Shown piece after piece: positions 59,557 through 64,000 of a DNA stretch of 64,000 nucleotides; the stretch's first letter is position 1; each line of letters begins with the position of its first letter. Position numbers and translations under genes: made by a program. Origin of the DNA: Piscicola geometra (Eukaryota > Annelida > Clitellata > Hirudinida > Piscicolidae); contig OX030955.1 in assembly GCA_943735955.1 (NCBI GenBank), positions 11,913,220 to 11,977,219 on the forward strand, given 5' to 3'. The notes under the pieces were generated by a model. The model worked only from the letters and a program-made list of their open reading frames with translations. It made no database searches and was not told where the DNA came from.

Positions 59557-62242
59557 ACCCAATCTCGAAAAATAAAAAAGACTCTATGTTGTTGTTGTTT
59601 ACTAAAGTAATGTAAACATTTTATTATTCTTTTTTCTTGTTGTCGTCGTTTTCCATTTCGGCTTTATATCCGTCCATAAGCAGTATCAGCATCAAGGCGT
59701 CTACACTTTTCATAAATTCGGCTTTTTCATTATTTCTAACAAAGTCGCTTGAGATTGATTATATAAAAGGAAATTCCTTTTAGAAGGAGGAAAGTACTAT
59801 AATTGTGAAAACGTAATTGAACCTAGCAGGCTAGAGGGTATCAAGGCATCTTTAGGCAACTATCATATTATATTCATTCATATTTCTACCTACTGTTTCG
59901 AGTTATCTTCGTGGTGACTCAAAAACAAACGGCATAATAATAATAATAATAGATGTGTCTATAAAAGTAGTATGGCCCTCAATGCCTCTACTCCTTTCAT
60001 CATTTGTGATAAATAAAGCTTGTAAAAGAGTCACTTCAAATCAAATAAATTCCAAATTTAGAAAAAGTATGCTTTTCTATCTATTCAACAATCTCATGTT
60101 GTATACACTTAATTAAATATTTCACAAAGTTTGAATTTTAAGTGTAATCTTTAGTCGCCAGGGGGACAAAAAACTGAAATTTATAAGGGTTTTTTCTTTG
60201 ATTATTTATAAAATCATGAAATTTAGATGAAGTGCATAATAACAACAAAAATATTAACAGCAATAGAGCCATGGCAGTTTCAGTCTGCCTGCCTGCCTGC
60301 CTGCCTTCCTCCCTGCCAGCTAGCCTCTGCCTGCACACCTATATCTATTCAATATGTAGTAGCATTAGAAGAAGGCTTTCAATTTGAAGGCAGAATGCAT
60401 TTATTATTAATATTAATTTCCATTTGGATTATTAATATTCACACAATATTCTTCTTTTTTTTCTATTCATCTACTATGCTTTCATAGGCACTCCAAAGGC
60501 TGCCTTCCAACATAAGGCAATTGCTCACACTCAGACTGGCACTGCTTTGTAATTATATTTATTGTCTTCATTAATGTTCAAGATGAGAGCTAGATTGCTA
60601 TTATTAGTATTTATGAACTGCAAAAAAAATTCATTTGAAATGTTCAAGTAGATAGAAAGAAAGAAAGATTGAATGTAAATGCCATCAGGCAGAAGCAAGT
60701 GCAAGAAAGAAGACAAGAAAGAGTCACTCTATAGCAGCATTTGTAGCTACTCTTTAGCTTGGTATTTCTCATAAACAGTCAAAAGCCTACTCATGCCATG
60801 ACAGTAAAACATCTTGGATGTATCTTGTATGTATGTATGTATGAGAATGTAGAAGGTATTAGTTCTTGAAAGAACTAGTTTTAGCTCTAAAGAAACAAGC
60901 ATCGGATTCTTTTTTCATTTAATTAGACTTATTAAAAAGCTAATTTTTAATTTCCTTATAACTCTAGTTCTTTCAAATCTCGGTCTTTTCGTTGGCGCCA
61001 AAACGCTTTGTTCTTTCAAGTTTATAAACAAAGCCTTTAAACACCCTTCATTTTGACTTTTAAACGCAATTCTTTTGCCTAAATTTATTAACTTACATTT
61101 ATATAAGAAAAAGAAGAGTAGAAGGATGATAAGGAGACATTTTCTTTTATTCCATAAGTACCTTCAAACCATGCCAATTAAAAATTTCTAAATGATGATG
61201 AAGCATTAAAGTGTTATGAGGTGAAATCTTATGAGATAGGTGAGCAGTCAGTCAGACAGGCAGACAGACAGGCAGGCAGGCAGGCAGGCAGCAGACAGGC
61301 ACTCAGTCAGTCAGTGAGGCAACAAGACCTAGTCATTAAGCAAAATTTGGGAATTTGAGTAAAAGACCAAAAGAAAAACTTATAAAAACATTTAAAACTC
61401 ACTTGCTGCTTCAGAGGAGAAGGTGAGCAAGAGATTATGAGCCTTATCAATATCTCTATAGATAGTTGCCAAAAATGACATGCAAATAGTAATAAAAACT
61501 AAAAAGTAGAAGAAACATTCTATTTAATTCTATATATCGAGTCAAAAGAATCATGTGGATTAAAAATAAGAAGATATACTATTTAGAAATGACATGTGTG
61601 AACATGCATTCAGTCAGTCAAGGGCTCTTACAAAGAGGCAAGCAAGGATAGAATCCACTTTTGTTGATTGAAAGTAACATGTAAAAGTATAAATTTTATA
61701 AAATCAAAATAACTCACCTTTCGACTGTTTACAAAAACTTCATCTCAATCAAGTATGTAGAAGGCAAAAACTGCCTAAAAACTATTAGATTGGCATAAAC
61801 GCACCAAGAAAGAAGTTGTGATTTTCTTTTAATCAAAAAATATCTATCAATCAAATATATATGAAAAATGTTTTAAAAGGTTGCAAATGTCAAGAGATTC
61901 AATCTGATGTCATGAGAGAGCAGGAGGGCAGACAGGCATAAAGACCTAAGGGAAATAATATATACTCTTGACTATATGTTCTTATTATAGGATGAAAATG
62001 TAATTTTTTTTATTATCCAAATAACTCACTAATACTAACTATATTGAAATTATTATTTTTAGTCGCCAGAGAGCCAAAAATAGCAATAAATAAAATAACA
62101 ACTGACCGAATGAGAAGGGAGGATGCTTCTTTTTCTTTACACCACCACCACCAACAGCAACAACAACAACAACAGCAACAACAACAACAACAGCAGCAAC
62201 GAAGAAACAACAACAAAGTTTATTTCTTTTTTGAGCATTGGT
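59557..62242. other. Long spacer 11
   Basis: As spacers 9 and 10. Confidence 0.86.
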
Positions 62243-62258
62243 GGCTCTGAAAAGAGCC
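62243..62258 (-). terminator. H3 3' hairpin, unit 12
   Basis: Intact canonical hairpin. Confidence 0.96.
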
Positions 62259-62294
62259 GTTTTGTGGTGCAAGTTAAGTGATGAGCATTTCTTC

Positions 62295-63404
<1,110 letters not shown>

Positions 63405-63441
63405 GTCTCTTTCATCTATCCATCCATCCATCCTCACAAAC

Positions 63442-63457
63442 GGTCCTTTTCAGGACC
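63442..63457 (+). terminator. H4 3' hairpin, unit 12
   Basis: GGTCCT stem form. Confidence 0.95.
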
Positions 63458-63836
63458 ACAATTTCGAAAAAACAAAAATAACTTTTGTCCTTTACCTCTC
63501 ATATGAAAGAAAATTATTCTTCTTATTAATGGCTTAATATTCTTGATTGATTGATTGAGTGAATTTTTGTTCAATAATAAAAAATGGAATCTCTCAAGTA
63601 CATAATCATTATTATTATCATGTCTATTCTTGATTTAGTGGACTTTTTTTAAATAATTAAAAACTTTATTAAATTGAATCTTTATTAAAAGTAAAAATAT
63701 ACATTTTCGGAGAGTTCAATTTTCAATTCATCTAATCAATTAAGCATTTCATTAGCGGTGCCGTTAAGAGAGGTGCAGGCTAATATTAAATGAATAATCA
63801 ACAAAGTGTCTATTTTTTCGTTTTTTGACATTTGGT

Positions 63837-63852
63837 GGCTCTGAAAAGAGCC
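63837..63852 (-). terminator. H2B 3' hairpin, unit 12
   Basis: Canonical hairpin on the minus strand. Confidence 0.95.
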
Positions 63853-63890
63853 TTTTGATGAATGTTTAATAGTGAGGTAGTAGCAGATTT

Positions 63891-64000
<110 letters not shown>

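Overview
The window is one continuous piece of a tandem histone gene array. It holds eleven complete repeat units and the start of a twelfth, each about 5.59 kb. Every unit has the same order: H3 (-), H4 (+), H2B (-), H2A (+). This makes two head-to-head pairs (H3/H4 and H2B/H2A), each firing from a shared promoter of about 0.4 kb. In total there are 12 H3, 12 H4, 11 complete H2B plus one cut by the window end, and 11 H2A genes. All copies of each histone encode the same protein. No linker histone H1, tRNA, 5S rRNA, snRNA or transposon was recognised in the unit.

The organism is an animal. The genes are intronless, end in the metazoan 3' histone hairpin instead of a poly(A) tail, and encode an H4 that matches the universal animal sequence. 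The H2A core resembles that of arthropods and other protostomes. H2A has an unusual Gly/Ser/Gln tail, H3 carries Ile89, and H2B carries Phe36 and Gly54. I favour a protostome, possibly an arthropod, but cannot name a species.

Layout of a unit, in unit-1 coordinates: CAN-triplet microsatellite (613-672), H3 hairpin (716-729), H3 (766-1176), H3/H4 promoter (1177-1563), H4 (1564-1875), H4 hairpin (1913-1928), AT-rich gap, H2B hairpin (2308-2323), H2B (2362-2733), H2B/H2A promoter (2734-3159), H2A (3160-3564), H2A hairpin (3606-3621), then an AT-rich spacer of about 2.7 kb to the next H3. To find a site in another unit, add for H3/H4 sites 5594, 11188, 16787, 22381, 27980, 33574, 39173, 44771, 50365, 55947 or 61529 (units 2-12). 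For H2B, H2A and spacer sites the additions for units 3, 5, 7, 10 and 11 become 11193, 22386, 33579, 50353 and 55935.

The units are nearly identical, but about a dozen diagnostic differences reveal a history. Units 3-8 are three copies of an 11.19-kb two-unit repeat (B-A, B-A, B-A). Unit 9 is a mosaic. Units 10-11 are a pair sharing a 12-bp deletion. Unit 1 has a 2-nt deletion in the H3 hairpin.

The main unexplained signals are regulatory. The 11-mer TTGACTAAAGT occurs five times at exactly 43-bp intervals in each H2B/H2A promoter, and its core recurs five times in each H3/H4 promoter. The long spacer also contains a possible spliced minus-strand gene, which is speculative.
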